This document shows, one piece after another, positions 7,351-16,500 of a stretch of DNA of 48,456 nt (positions within the stretch are counted from its first letter, which is position 1; the number at the start of each line of letters is the position of its first letter). The position numbers and the translations under genes were made by a program. The DNA is from Prochlorococcus sp. AG-355-I04 (GTDB taxonomy: Bacteria > Cyanobacteriota > Cyanobacteriia > PCC-6307 > Cyanobiaceae): contig QCDL01000009.1 of assembly GCA_003280915.1 (NCBI GenBank), positions 1 through 48,456 of the forward strand. Direction: 5' to 3'. The notes below the pieces were generated by a model that did not search any database, was not told the DNA's origin, and saw only the letters and a list, made by a program, of their open reading frames with translations.

Positions 7351-8010
7351 ATGAATAAATACGTTACTTTAATACCTTTAAGGGGAGGATCTAAAGGCAT
7401 CCCAAAAAAAAATATTAAAGATATTAATGGAAATCCTCTATTTTACTATGTTGTTAAATCATCATTATTAGCTGGATTAAGAACAGTTATAAGTACTGAT
7501 GATTCAGAGATTAAAGAAAAAGCTTTAAAACTTTTCAAGAATTTAGAAGTTATTGATAGACCAGAAGTTTATGCTCAAGATAATTCAAGTACTGAAGATG
7601 TAATAGAACATTTTCTATCAATAGAAAAAAATGTTGAAAATGTAATTTTATTGCAGGCTACCTCTCCAATTACAAGTTTTCATGATATTCAAGAATCTAT
7701 AAAACTATTTGAGAAAAATAATTTTAACCCTTTGGTGTCTGTTGTAAATTGTCATTCTTTTATATGGGATAAGGAAGGAATACCACAAAATTATGAACCA
7801 ATAGCAAGGCCAAGAAGACAAGATTGGGATGGATATTATTTAGAGAATGGTGCTATTTATATATTTACAAGAAAACATTTTGAACAATTTAAATGTAGAT
7901 GTTCAAATAAAAGTACTCTTTATAAAATGCAAAAAAATTCAATGTTCGAAATTGATGATTTAGAAGATTGGGAAATTATTAGCTGCATTTTGAAATCTAG
8001 AAATATATAG
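7351..8010 (+). CDS. neuA: Acylneuraminate cytidylyltransferase-like protein
   Basis: A 219-residue CMP-sialate/nonulosonate synthetase family protein. The signature RGGSKGIPKKNI is at about 11-22, QATSP lies mid-protein, LENGAIYI follows, and EIDDLEDW near the C-terminus is the usual family tail. The expected reaction is CTP plus a nonulosonic acid giving the CMP-activated sugar. It stands alone between A/T-rich spacers, far from the two neuB-like genes at 22366-26264, and seems to be the only intact cytidylyltransferase, because its homologue at 19942 is interrupted. Sugar specificity (sialic, legionaminic, pseudaminic or other) cannot be read. Confidence 0.88.
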   Translation: MNKYVTLIPLRGGSKGIPKKNIKDINGNPLFYYVVKSSLLAGLRTVISTDDSEIKEKALKLFKNLEVIDRPEVYAQDNSSTEDVIEHFLSIEKNVENVILLQATSPITSFHDIQESIKLFEKNNFNPLVSVVNCHSFIWDKEGIPQNYEPIARPRRQDWDGYYLENGAIYIFTRKHFEQFKCRCSNKSTLYKMQKNSMFEIDDLEDWEIISCILKSRNI

Positions 8011-8126
8011 AAAGAATGAGATTTAAAATTTCATTAATTTAAAAATTTTTACTTTAATTTTTTAGATTAATATTGTTCTTTTAATTTTTAAATTAAATTT
8101 TTCTTTTAATATTATCTGCTTTTTTT

Positions 8127-9308
8127 TTAAATAAATTCATCTAAGATAGATTTTAACGATTTTTTAAAAAGAGATTGATTATATTTTGAGCAATTATTAT
8201 TAGTACAAATATTTTTATGAAGAGGACATCCTTTATTATCTAAGCAAATTATCCAATTATTCTTATTTGATCCTTTGTTGTATTGTCTTATCGTTTGAAT
8301 TTCGTTTTTTTCATTTTTAAATTTTTTCTTATAAACAAATTTATGCCAATAATGTACTCCCCAATGCATTGAAGGTGTATGGGAAAATAATGTTATTGAG
8401 TTAGTTACCAAAGAAGCAATATGCATGGGCCCACAATCATAGCCAATTACATATTTAGAGTTTTTAAAAAGAATAAAGAGTTCAGAAAAATTATTACATG
8501 ATTTGCTCTTAATACCAATTTTTTTTGCTAATTTTATTGTTTTTTCATTGAATCCTGGTTCTTCAAGTAAAATAGGTTTTAAAGATTTGTTTTTTGAGAA
8601 ATTTACTATTTCTTTAATATATTTATTAGTAAGCTTTCTAGCATTATCTAAGCCAAAGCCAACTACGATTATTATTAAATTTTCTTTTTTTAATTTTTTG
8701 ATATTTTTAATATGATTATTTAGTATTTTTAATCCTTTTATTGGATCCGAATCTATTTGGAGTAATTTAAAACAATTTTTTATAAAAAATGTTTGTGATT
8801 TGTTCTTTAAATAATTTGGAGAAAAAATCAAAGGGTAACCTCTTTTTGATAAAGGGTTTATGCCTAACTGCGTGAAGATAATACTGCTTTTAGATCTAAT
8901 TAATAATTCTTTAAAATTTAAAATTTTTGTAGTCGATAAGTTAGCAATAATTAAGTCACTTTTTTTATCTATATGAATAGATGATTTCCAATTGCATTTT
9001 ATATCTAGTTCATCAATTAACTTATCAAGGATTAAGGAAAAATAGAAATTTTGTTTTCCATTTTCATAACCATAAATAAAAGGTAGTGTCAATATGCAAT
9101 CACCAATTTTGTCATTTCTTATAATTACTTTTTTAATTTTACTCGATTTTGCTAATTTAAAATTCAAAAAAACAAGAACAATTAATTTTACAGGTAGAAA
9201 AAAAAAGTAAAATGTAAAATTAGATATTTTAAGTGCATCAAAAGATATTTTTCTGAAAGTTCTAGGATATCTGTTTCTAAAATTTATTAATGAATTTTTA
9301 AAAATCAA
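8127..9308 (-). CDS. GT9-like (heptosyltransferase-type) glycosyltransferase
   Basis: A 393-residue protein with the GT9 layout: a hydrophobic N-terminal segment, RNDKIGDCILTLPFI at about 63-77 (N-terminal Rossmann start), VVGFGLDNARK in the middle, and YDCGPMHIASL, the family donor-site block. It ends in an unusual Cys-rich tail (CLDNKGCPLHKNIC). Same length and same tail pattern as the gene at 20658-21839, so the two are paralogues. With an ADP-heptose operon in the window, heptosyl transfer is plausible but unproven. It faces the next gene, a further GT9-like protein, across 216 bp. Confidence 0.75.
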   Translation of the reverse strand: MIFKNSLINFRNRYPRTFRKISFDALKISNFTFYFFFLPVKLIVLVFLNFKLAKSSKIKKVIIRNDKIGDCILTLPFIYGYENGKQNFYFSLILDKLIDELDIKCNWKSSIHIDKKSDLIIANLSTTKILNFKELLIRSKSSIIFTQLGINPLSKRGYPLIFSPNYLKNKSQTFFIKNCFKLLQIDSDPIKGLKILNNHIKNIKKLKKENLIIIVVGFGLDNARKLTNKYIKEIVNFSKNKSLKPILLEEPGFNEKTIKLAKKIGIKSKSCNNFSELFILFKNSKYVIGYDCGPMHIASLVTNSITLFSHTPSMHWGVHYWHKFVYKKKFKNEKNEIQTIRQYNKGSNKNNWIICLDNKGCPLHKNICTNNNCSKYNQSLFKKSLKSILDEFI

Positions 9309-9524
9309 ATTAAAATCTTAAAACTCTATATTATCAATTATTCTTGAAAAAGTTTCTCACTATAACAAAATCAAAAAATTCTTCATATTTATAATTTATA
9401 TTTGCAATTAGTATATTTATCTAAGCTTAAATTTATGACATTATTTCTCAAAATATAAATAATAGGACTTCTTTAATTAGAATAATTTACCAACCTGGAC
9501 TAATTTATAAAAATAGAATAATCT

Positions 9525-10778
9525 ATGAACTATATATTTAAATTATTAGTATCTTTTACATTAGAGTTTTTTATATATATTTTTTATTTATTAAGTTTAC
9601 TTAAATCTTTTATATTTTTCTTTAAAACTAAAAAATGTAAATTAAGAAAAAATAATAAAAATATTGAAGTATTAATTTTTAAATCAGGAACTATGGGAGA
9701 TCATTTGATATGTATCGATTGTTTGGATAAAATATCTAAAATTGATAATTCAATAAAGAAAACTATAGTATGTAAAAATAGCTCAATTTTCCCAGACTTA
9801 AAAAAATTTTCTTCACTTAATAATGTTGAACTTATTCCCTATAAATTGTTAATTGATTACTTTTTTAAAAATATTTTTTCTGAGAAAATAAAACTTATTA
9901 TTGACACTGAGCCTTATTTTCGGTTGGGATTATTATTTGGACTTATTATGCCAAAATCCATTATTTCCTCAAATTATAGGATTCCTTATGATAATCATTT
10001 TGAAAAATTTTATCCTTATATTCATTTCAATCATTATGATGAAAATTTGCAAGAGGGTTTTTATATAATTAAGTTAATAAACAATAGTATCGATATATTT
10101 TTGAAGAAATTTGAAAAAAATAGTAGGCTTCGAAAAATAAAGGCTATTGAGTTCAAAAATAATTTCTTAGTTTTAGACAATCCTAATATTGATTTAAAAA
10201 AAGTAAAATTTCATGATTCTTTTATTAGTAGAACTAATTTAGAGAATCGAAAATTAGTTTACTTGTATTATGGATGCTCTGGTAAGGCAATGCATAGATT
10301 ACCTCCGGTAAATTGGTTGAAAAATTTCGTAAAATTGTTAATTGACCGATATTATATTTTTTATGTAGGAGGTCCTTCGGAGGTTAGATTGGAAAATCTT
10401 TTAGGTGAGGAAAAATTTTCTTCCTATTCTTTTATAAATAATTTTTCATTAACAGATTGGTCAATGATCTTAAATCATTCAAAGTATAGAATACCTCTTA
10501 TTTCTTTTGATGGAGGTTTTTCGCATCTTTTTGGTATTAATTCTCCTATGATATTTCAAGTATTTTGCAGTAGCAATAATTATAAATGGAGAAACAAGTC
10601 AGATCAATCTTTTGTATATTCTTGTCTAGATGGGGGTTCTCCAAACTATAAACCTTTTAAGTTTAGGGTTCCTCAAGAATGTCTTATTAGTCAAAATGCC
10701 TGGTTGAGTTCTAAAGAGATTGATCTTTTCCAAAAGTTTGATTCTTGGTTTGAAAATATTAAACAAAATAACCTATAA
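9525..10778 (+). CDS. Divergent GT9-like glycosyltransferase
   Basis: A 417-residue protein with a hydrophobic N-terminal stretch (residues 5-35), then IFKSGTMGDHLICID, equivalent to the KxGxIGD opening of heptosyltransferases. YYGCSGKAMHRLPPVNW mid-protein and ISFDGGFSHLFGI correspond to the C-terminal donor-binding block. It is more distant than the 8127 and 20658 genes and lacks their cysteine tail. It lies 33 bp upstream of sdhA on the same strand. Donor and acceptor unknown; GT-B fold inferred from the motifs. Confidence 0.6.
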   Translation: MNYIFKLLVSFTLEFFIYIFYLLSLLKSFIFFFKTKKCKLRKNNKNIEVLIFKSGTMGDHLICIDCLDKISKIDNSIKKTIVCKNSSIFPDLKKFSSLNNVELIPYKLLIDYFFKNIFSEKIKLIIDTEPYFRLGLLFGLIMPKSIISSNYRIPYDNHFEKFYPYIHFNHYDENLQEGFYIIKLINNSIDIFLKKFEKNSRLRKIKAIEFKNNFLVLDNPNIDLKKVKFHDSFISRTNLENRKLVYLYYGCSGKAMHRLPPVNWLKNFVKLLIDRYYIFYVGGPSEVRLENLLGEEKFSSYSFINNFSLTDWSMILNHSKYRIPLISFDGGFSHLFGINSPMIFQVFCSSNNYKWRNKSDQSFVYSCLDGGSPNYKPFKFRVPQECLISQNAWLSSKEIDLFQKFDSWFENIKQNNL

Positions 10779-10811
10779 TATAGTAATAGATAGCTTTAGA
10801 AATATTAATTT

Positions 10812-12563
10812 GTGCAGGAACGATACGAAACTCAAATTTCAAATATTCTAATTATTGGAAGCGGTGGGGCAGGTTTAAGAGCAGCAATAGAATGTAAAAA
10901 ATATGGAATGACTGTTAGTGTTGTTGGTAAGAGGAATAAGCTTGATGTCCATACAGTTCTAGCAGCTGGAGGCATTAATGCTGCTTTTGGTAATATTGAT
11001 AGAAAAGATAATTGGCAAAAGCACTTTGCGGATACATATATTGAAGGTTACGAAATAGGTGAACCTAAAACCATAGAAATAATGACTAAAGAGTCTCCTG
11101 AACTTGTAAAGGAGATTGATAGCTGGGGAGCTGATTTAGAAAAAAATGCAGAGGGATTAATTGATCAAAGATTCTTCGGGGCTCACTCATATAGAAGAAC
11201 TTGTTATTCAGGAGATCATACTGGTAGACAAATACTTAAAGCACTATTATTTAAAGCTAAATCAATGAAAATTAAAATAAATGATTCAATATATGTAACT
11301 GACCTACTTGTTAAAGAAAATGTATGTTTTGGAGCAACCTCATTTGATATTAATACTGGAGAAAAAATTCTACACTTATCTGATGCAGTAATCATTGCTG
11401 CTGGGGGTCATACAAGAATATGGAATAAAAGTTCTTCTAGGAAAGACGAAAATACTGGGGATGGTTTTTATTTGGGCTTAAATGCCGGCTGCGAGCTTAT
11501 GGATTTAGAGATGACACAATTTCACCCAACTGGAATGTTAATGCCAGAAGAATTGGCAGGTACTTTAGTAACAGAGGCTGTCAGAGGCGAAGGTGGAAAA
11601 CTATTTAATTCATTAGGTGAAAGGTTTATGGAGAAATATGATAAAAATAGAATGGAGCTTTCGACTAGAGATAGAGTCGCAATGGCAAATTATACTGAAA
11701 TTCAAGAGGGGAGAGGGACTGCCAACGGAGGGGTATTTCTTGATATTTCTCATAAAGATAAAGACTTCATCTTAAAAAAATTACCTTCAATTTATAAACA
11801 ATTTATAGATTTGCAAAAATTAGATATCTCAAAAAATCCTATGGAAGTCGCTCCGACTGCTCACTATTCAATGGGTGGAATTTTAGTTACACCTGATGAA
11901 CATAAAACAAGTGTTGAAGGATTATTTGCTTGTGGAGAAGTAGCAGGAGGACTACACGGTGCTAATAGACTAGGAGGCAACTCATTAGCTGAAATTTTGA
12001 TTTTTGGGAGAAGGGCAGGCAAATTTGCTTCTTTGTATTCCAATGAAATCAAATATCAACAAAGGTCAAAAAAAATTGTTCAAGAAAATTTCGATAAAAT
12101 TGATAATCGGATCAAAAATGGGAACGAGATGGGAAGGCTTATTGAGGACGAATTACAGAAAATCATGTGGAAACATTGTGGGGTTATTAGAAATGGTGAA
12201 AGTTTGAAAAAAGGTCTTGAAAAACTCCGAAATCTAAGAATTAGATTTAATGATCTTGATGTAAGGGTTGGTTCACATGGATTTTCTGATTTATCTTTGT
12301 CTTTTTCTTTGGATGCCTCTATCCTCACGGCAGAGGCAACCATAATATCTGCTCTTAAAAGAAAAGAAAGTAGGGGTTCTCATCAAAGATCAGATTATCC
12401 AATGCTTAAATTAGAGGAAAAATGTAATTATTTAGTTAAATTAAATGATAAAGGTAAAATAATAGTAAACAAAAAAGAAATTTCTCCTTTAAGTAACTCT
12501 CTCCAAAAAATTTTAAAGCAATCAAAAACTATTGATTGTTTTAAGAACAAGCTTCTAGAATGA
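10812..12563 (+). CDS. sdhA: Succinate dehydrogenase / fumarate reductase flavoprotein subunit
   Basis: A 583-residue FAD protein of normal SdhA/FrdA length. It has the dinucleotide motif GSGGAGLRA (16-24), the covalent-FAD histidine H47 in DVHTVLAAGG, the active-site segment QFHPTGM, VTEAVRGEGG and HGANRLGGNSLAE. It would oxidise succinate to fumarate at the membrane, passing electrons through an iron-sulfur subunit. No sdhB, sdhC or sdhD lies in the window, and its neighbours are glycan genes. The start is GTG at 10812. L-aspartate oxidase is related, but the length, His-linked FAD and C-terminal domain favour SdhA. Confidence 0.9.
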   Translation: MQERYETQISNILIIGSGGAGLRAAIECKKYGMTVSVVGKRNKLDVHTVLAAGGINAAFGNIDRKDNWQKHFADTYIEGYEIGEPKTIEIMTKESPELVKEIDSWGADLEKNAEGLIDQRFFGAHSYRRTCYSGDHTGRQILKALLFKAKSMKIKINDSIYVTDLLVKENVCFGATSFDINTGEKILHLSDAVIIAAGGHTRIWNKSSSRKDENTGDGFYLGLNAGCELMDLEMTQFHPTGMLMPEELAGTLVTEAVRGEGGKLFNSLGERFMEKYDKNRMELSTRDRVAMANYTEIQEGRGTANGGVFLDISHKDKDFILKKLPSIYKQFIDLQKLDISKNPMEVAPTAHYSMGGILVTPDEHKTSVEGLFACGEVAGGLHGANRLGGNSLAEILIFGRRAGKFASLYSNEIKYQQRSKKIVQENFDKIDNRIKNGNEMGRLIEDELQKIMWKHCGVIRNGESLKKGLEKLRNLRIRFNDLDVRVGSHGFSDLSLSFSLDASILTAEATIISALKRKESRGSHQRSDYPMLKLEEKCNYLVKLNDKGKIIVNKKEISPLSNSLQKILKQSKTIDCFKNKLLE

Positions 12564-12614
12564 TAGAATTCAGATTTAGTCTATCTAAAATAAAGAGTTT
12601 AAAATCTTATTTTA

Positions 12615-13505
12615 ATGAAGAAACTTAAAAATATTAGTATTGTTCAAAGAAGTCATATTGAATCTAAGAATATATTTTTTCTTTTGCATAATAAATTTTT
12701 TAATAATCTATCCAAGCAATTTGGATATAAGTTCTATTTTTTGTTTTTTATTAGTATCTTAATAAAATTGCCTGGAATTATATTGCATTTTATTAGGACA
12801 TCTTTGAATATTCAAAAGCCAAAAAATACTTTTTTTCAAAAAAAAGTTTTAAGAGAACTTAATGAATTCGGGTTTTCAATAATAAAAAATTCTTATTTTA
12901 GTTCTAATTTTTTAGATAAATTAAATAAATCATTTTATGAAAAATATTCAATTAAAAATATTTCTAAACTTTCTGAACCCATTATTTATGTACCATTATC
13001 AAAAACTAATTTAAAAAAGGTTTTAAGCATTATTGAAAAAAATTATATGTCTATGATATCAAAATATTTATTTATGCTTCCATATCTAAAAACAGTTACT
13101 TATATGTATTCAAAAAATGAAAGCAATTTTAAAAATAGTAGCCAACATTGGCATTTAGATAGGGTAGGACTAAGAACATTAAAATTATTTTTAGCATTAC
13201 ATGATCAAGAAGAAATAAATGGCCCTTTAACGTTTATTGATTCTAAAAGATCAGAATATCTTGTAAATCATTATAGATATAGTAAAACTAATCAATTTAA
13301 AAGAATATCAGATAAATTGATAGATAAAGAATTTGATAATTTAAAATTTAAACCATCAAGATTTATTGAAAAAAAAGGAAGTTTAGCATTTTTAGATACA
13401 GATAGATGTTTACATTATGGAAGTAGAAAGTCTCTTAATCCTAGATTGTTTTTATATATTGAATTTGGCTCATATTTAGATTTTAAAATTCCGTTTTTAT
13501 TTTAA
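12615..13505 (+). CDS. Phytanoyl-CoA-dioxygenase-like 2OG-Fe(II) oxygenase
   Basis: A 296-residue protein with the iron facial triad visible: H180-x-D182 in QHWHLDRVG and H267 in CLHYGSR, with R277 in NPRLF placed to bind 2-oxoglutarate. The pattern matches PhyH-type oxygenases, which hydroxylate lipids, amino acids or sugars. A hydrophobic segment at about 40-60 may anchor it to the membrane. It starts 52 bp after sdhA, and its 3' end overlaps the WavE-like gene tail-to-tail by 9 bp. These enzymes release succinate, the SdhA substrate, though functional linkage is only a guess. Confidence 0.78.
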   Translation: MKKLKNISIVQRSHIESKNIFFLLHNKFFNNLSKQFGYKFYFLFFISILIKLPGIILHFIRTSLNIQKPKNTFFQKKVLRELNEFGFSIIKNSYFSSNFLDKLNKSFYEKYSIKNISKLSEPIIYVPLSKTNLKKVLSIIEKNYMSMISKYLFMLPYLKTVTYMYSKNESNFKNSSQHWHLDRVGLRTLKLFLALHDQEEINGPLTFIDSKRSEYLVNHYRYSKTNQFKRISDKLIDKEFDNLKFKPSRFIEKKGSLAFLDTDRCLHYGSRKSLNPRLFLYIEFGSYLDFKIPFLF

Positions 13506-14510
13506 ATTTTGTTTATAAGCTGAAAATACCAATTCACTTTTTTTATTTTCTAAAATGAACTTTTTGTAATTATCTGTGCATTTCTTACCTCTCCAAACTA
13601 TAGAAGATTGAAATTTAAATGTCATAGGGATAATAAATAAATCGTATACTGCATGAAATAAAAAACTTTCATATAAAACATAAATTGAAAAAATTATTCT
13701 AGAAAGAGAATATATCATTCTAATAAAAAATCGTGATAATAAAATACTAATTTTTAGTAAAAAAGATTTAGGTTTATTATTTATTTTTAAAGGGTTACAA
13801 TAAATCATATTCAGAATCATATTTCTAGATAAAACTTTAGGAGCTTTTTCTTTGTATATTAAAAATCTTGGAAGATAAAGTGAAGCGATTGTTTTAATAA
13901 TATCTTGATGGACACTGTAAGCATAATCATTATCATTTAAGCAATTTTTATATAGCCTATTGTAAAGTTGAAACATCACTTCCAATTTACCTCCAAAAAT
14001 AAAATCGATGAACCATCTTGAGTTACTTTCCATCCAATATTGATTCATAATTTTCCCTTTAATTAGATCTTTAATATTTAAATCAACCAAATGTTTTAAT
14101 TGTTTAATATCAAACTTAATATCGGTTCTAGTTCTTATTAAGATATCTTCATCTCGAACAATATTATTTGAAATTAAATATGTTATTCCATAATTCATAG
14201 CATAATAATGGAAAAGTTTATTTTTCTGATTATAATTACTATTTAGTTTACCCCTAGGAAAATCTATATCTGGTATTGAGATAATTTTTGATTGGTCTAA
14301 AGCTTTAAAGAAAATATCATTTTTAAAATTTTTAACATCTTTTTCCCAAAACAAAAAATAACAAACAAAGTTTTTCTCTTCTAATTTTGATGATAGTTTT
14401 GAAATGTCCTCAAGAACACAATATTCTATATTCTTGGATGAATCCTGGCAACTTTCGAAAGTTCTACCCTTTGATAATATTGCACCTTGGAAAAGAATAA
14501 TTTTTCTCAT
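13497..14510 (-). CDS. WavE-like LPS-core glycosyltransferase
   Basis: A 337-residue protein with features of the WavE lipopolysaccharide-synthesis family: DEDILIRTRTDIKFD in the first half (an RTRTD/DxD-type nucleotide-sugar motif), then WFIDFIFGGKLEVMF. A hydrophobic region at about 255-295 precedes the C-terminus. WavE was described in Vibrio cholerae LPS core synthesis. It is 4 bp downstream of the ABC exporter gene on the same strand, so the two are probably cotranscribed and may act on the same heptose-bearing glycan. Confidence 0.7.
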   Translation of the reverse strand: MRKIILFQGAILSKGRTFESCQDSSKNIEYCVLEDISKLSSKLEEKNFVCYFLFWEKDVKNFKNDIFFKALDQSKIISIPDIDFPRGKLNSNYNQKNKLFHYYAMNYGITYLISNNIVRDEDILIRTRTDIKFDIKQLKHLVDLNIKDLIKGKIMNQYWMESNSRWFIDFIFGGKLEVMFQLYNRLYKNCLNDNDYAYSVHQDIIKTIASLYLPRFLIYKEKAPKVLSRNMILNMIYCNPLKINNKPKSFLLKISILLSRFFIRMIYSLSRIIFSIYVLYESFLFHAVYDLFIIPMTFKFQSSIVWRGKKCTDNYKKFILENKKSELVFSAYKQNLK

Positions 14511-14514
14511 TTCT

Positions 14515-16212
14515 TTAATTATATAAAGTGATTGTGTTAGACCATAAATCTAAATCTAAATCATTATGAGAAATATATATTACACAAGGAATATCTGAAA
14601 AATATATTTTTCTAGAAACTCTTTGAGCAACTTTGTTATTTAGGGAGCATAATCCCTCATCTACAAGCAAAAAATAAGGCTCTAAGTAAATTGATTGCGC
14701 TATTATTAAACGTTGCCTTTCCCCTCCTGAAATTCCTTTTCCATCAGGATTAATGTAAATTGATTCTAATTCTCTGATAATATCATTATTACTTTTGGGT
14801 TTGATAAATTCAGAAATTTCTAAAGCATTAATTAGTCTTTTAAAATTAATTTTTCTCTTATCATTATGAGTAAGTATATTAAATAAAGCAGATCCATTTA
14901 GTAATTGGGGTTCTTGAGGAATATAAATCATAGATTCAGTTATTTCAGAATAGTTTTTAAGTTTATTATTTTCTTTAATAAATGCAGTTACTTTATTAAT
15001 ATCGTTTTGACCAGCAATGCTTTTAAGAAGCGTAGATTTACCGACTCCCGATCTGCCTATTATAGAATATCTTTTCCCTGGTCTAATATCTAAATCTAGA
15101 ATCCTATTCAAATTATTGTTATTTTGATCTGTTTGAAAGTTTGTTTTGTATGAGATACTGTTTTTCCTGCTATTAAGATTTATCCTTAATATATTTTTTG
15201 ACTTACTGATTTTGATATTACGATTAGGCTGCCCTAATTTAAACTTGATAACTAACTCATATAAAGTGTTTATAACTTCTGAACTTGCATTAAATTTTCC
15301 TAAAGAATTAATAAAATTTTGAAGAACCGGAACAAATCTAATAGCTAATAATATCATTATTATTATTTCTGAATTAGAAACCTTAAATATGAATAATAAA
15401 GTAACTATCGTTATAAGCAAAATTAAATCTATTACTGACTTTGAATAAATTTGTATTAGAACTATTTCAGATATGCTTTTTCTAGTCTTTCTATCAGAAA
15501 ATGATATCTCATTAATTATGTTTTCCTTTAAGTTTTTCAAAAAATGTAGTTTGTCTAGAAGTCTTAAGTAAGTAAGAATTCCTGTCATTAATTCAGTTTG
15601 GCCATCTTTTATGGTTTTACCTATTTTTAATTGTTTAGGTTTTAAAATGGATAATACAAAAAAAGCAATTAATAAAAATAGTGATATTACAAAAATTATT
15701 TTTGGACCTATTAAATATATACTTCCTAATGCTAAAACAAAAAGATTTCCAATACTTTGAAAAAACATTCCAAAACTTGTGATCGCATTAAGATGAAAAA
15801 GATCAAAGGAAGGACCTAAATTAGAGGTAAAAGAAGCCTGATCAATCCCGAGTTTAATTTTTTGATCTAAATTATCAAATTTAGTTAAAATTCTACTTTT
15901 TGTATTAGAGGCTAGATTGTAATCAAGATAATAAACATATTTTTGCATAGCAAGATAAAAAGCAATATAAAATATCACTATTAAAATTAATAGATACGGA
16001 TTTATATTTTGTATAATTGACTGTGATTTTGATGATTGCGAATTTGGACTAATATAACCATAAATAATAGAAATAATAAAAATATAAAAAGAATCAAATA
16101 ATCCAGCTAAAAGCCTGCAGAAACTGTATTTTCTAAGTTCAAATATTCCCTTTTTTTCAATAATAAAAAAGAACTTTTTGAGATTATATATATTACTAAA
16201 ATTTCTAATCAT
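14515..16212 (-). CDS. ABC exporter, MsbA/PglK-like membrane-ATPase fusion
   Basis: A 565-residue half-transporter: about six membrane helices in the first 310 residues, then an ATPase domain with Walker A GRSGVGKST, Q-loop IPQEPQ, signature ISGGERQR, Walker B FLLVDE and switch His in YISHND. The D-loop region reads GLCSLN instead of the usual ATSALD, and the linker before the ATPase is long and polar. Likely flips a lipid-linked glycan or lipid as a homodimer. It is divergent from the heptose operon across a 63-bp gap, a probable shared promoter region. Confidence 0.88.
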   Translation of the reverse strand: MIRNFSNIYNLKKFFFIIEKKGIFELRKYSFCRLLAGLFDSFYIFIISIIYGYISPNSQSSKSQSIIQNINPYLLILIVIFYIAFYLAMQKYVYYLDYNLASNTKSRILTKFDNLDQKIKLGIDQASFTSNLGPSFDLFHLNAITSFGMFFQSIGNLFVLALGSIYLIGPKIIFVISLFLLIAFFVLSILKPKQLKIGKTIKDGQTELMTGILTYLRLLDKLHFLKNLKENIINEISFSDRKTRKSISEIVLIQIYSKSVIDLILLITIVTLLFIFKVSNSEIIIMILLAIRFVPVLQNFINSLGKFNASSEVINTLYELVIKFKLGQPNRNIKISKSKNILRINLNSRKNSISYKTNFQTDQNNNNLNRILDLDIRPGKRYSIIGRSGVGKSTLLKSIAGQNDINKVTAFIKENNKLKNYSEITESMIYIPQEPQLLNGSALFNILTHNDKRKINFKRLINALEISEFIKPKSNNDIIRELESIYINPDGKGISGGERQRLIIAQSIYLEPYFLLVDEGLCSLNNKVAQRVSRKIYFSDIPCVIYISHNDLDLDLWSNTITLYN

Positions 16213-16275
16213 AAAAATTTTCTTACTTTTAATCGTGATATTATATATTAAATAAGATTTCTAATCAATTTTAAA

Positions 16276-16500
16276 GTGCAGGCATACATAAGGAATTTAA
16301 AAAGAGAGCTAATAATAAAATTTGGGAGATTAATTCCTGATAATTTATCAATTCTTATTTATAAAAAAATCTTTGATTCAAAAAGGTTAATTAATACTAA
16401 AATAGCTAAATATATTTTAATTTCAATAGCTTGTAAAGGAATAAAAAAGGAAATTATAAGAACAATACAAGTATTTCTAATGATTAATTTACAATTTTGA
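16276..16500 (+). CDS. Small hypothetical protein coupled to gmhB
   Basis: A 74-codon frame starting at GTG 16276, whose TGA overlaps the TTG start of the next gene (TTGA, 16497-16500). The product is basic, with a weakly hydrophobic stretch near residues 45-70 and no motif I recognise. The four-base coupling and position right after the divergent promoter gap suggest a real leader gene of the heptose operon; it could also be a chance frame in the leader. Confidence 0.45.
   Translation: MQAYIRNLKRELIIKFGRLIPDNLSILIYKKIFDSKRLINTKIAKYILISIACKGIKKEIIRTIQVFLMINLQF

Noticed and set aside
12004-12343. Open frames on both strands inside sdhA
   Set aside because: They overlap a strongly conserved gene in other frames and show no independent motifs.
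10812-12563. nadB (L-aspartate oxidase)
   Set aside because: Length of 583 residues, His47 in the covalent-FAD motif and the full C-terminal domain fit SdhA better.
12564-12600. Hairpin GATAGA/TCTATC after sdhA as terminator
   Set aside because: The stem is only 6 bp with a 12-nt loop and no T-run follows; chance is likely in A/T-rich sequence.
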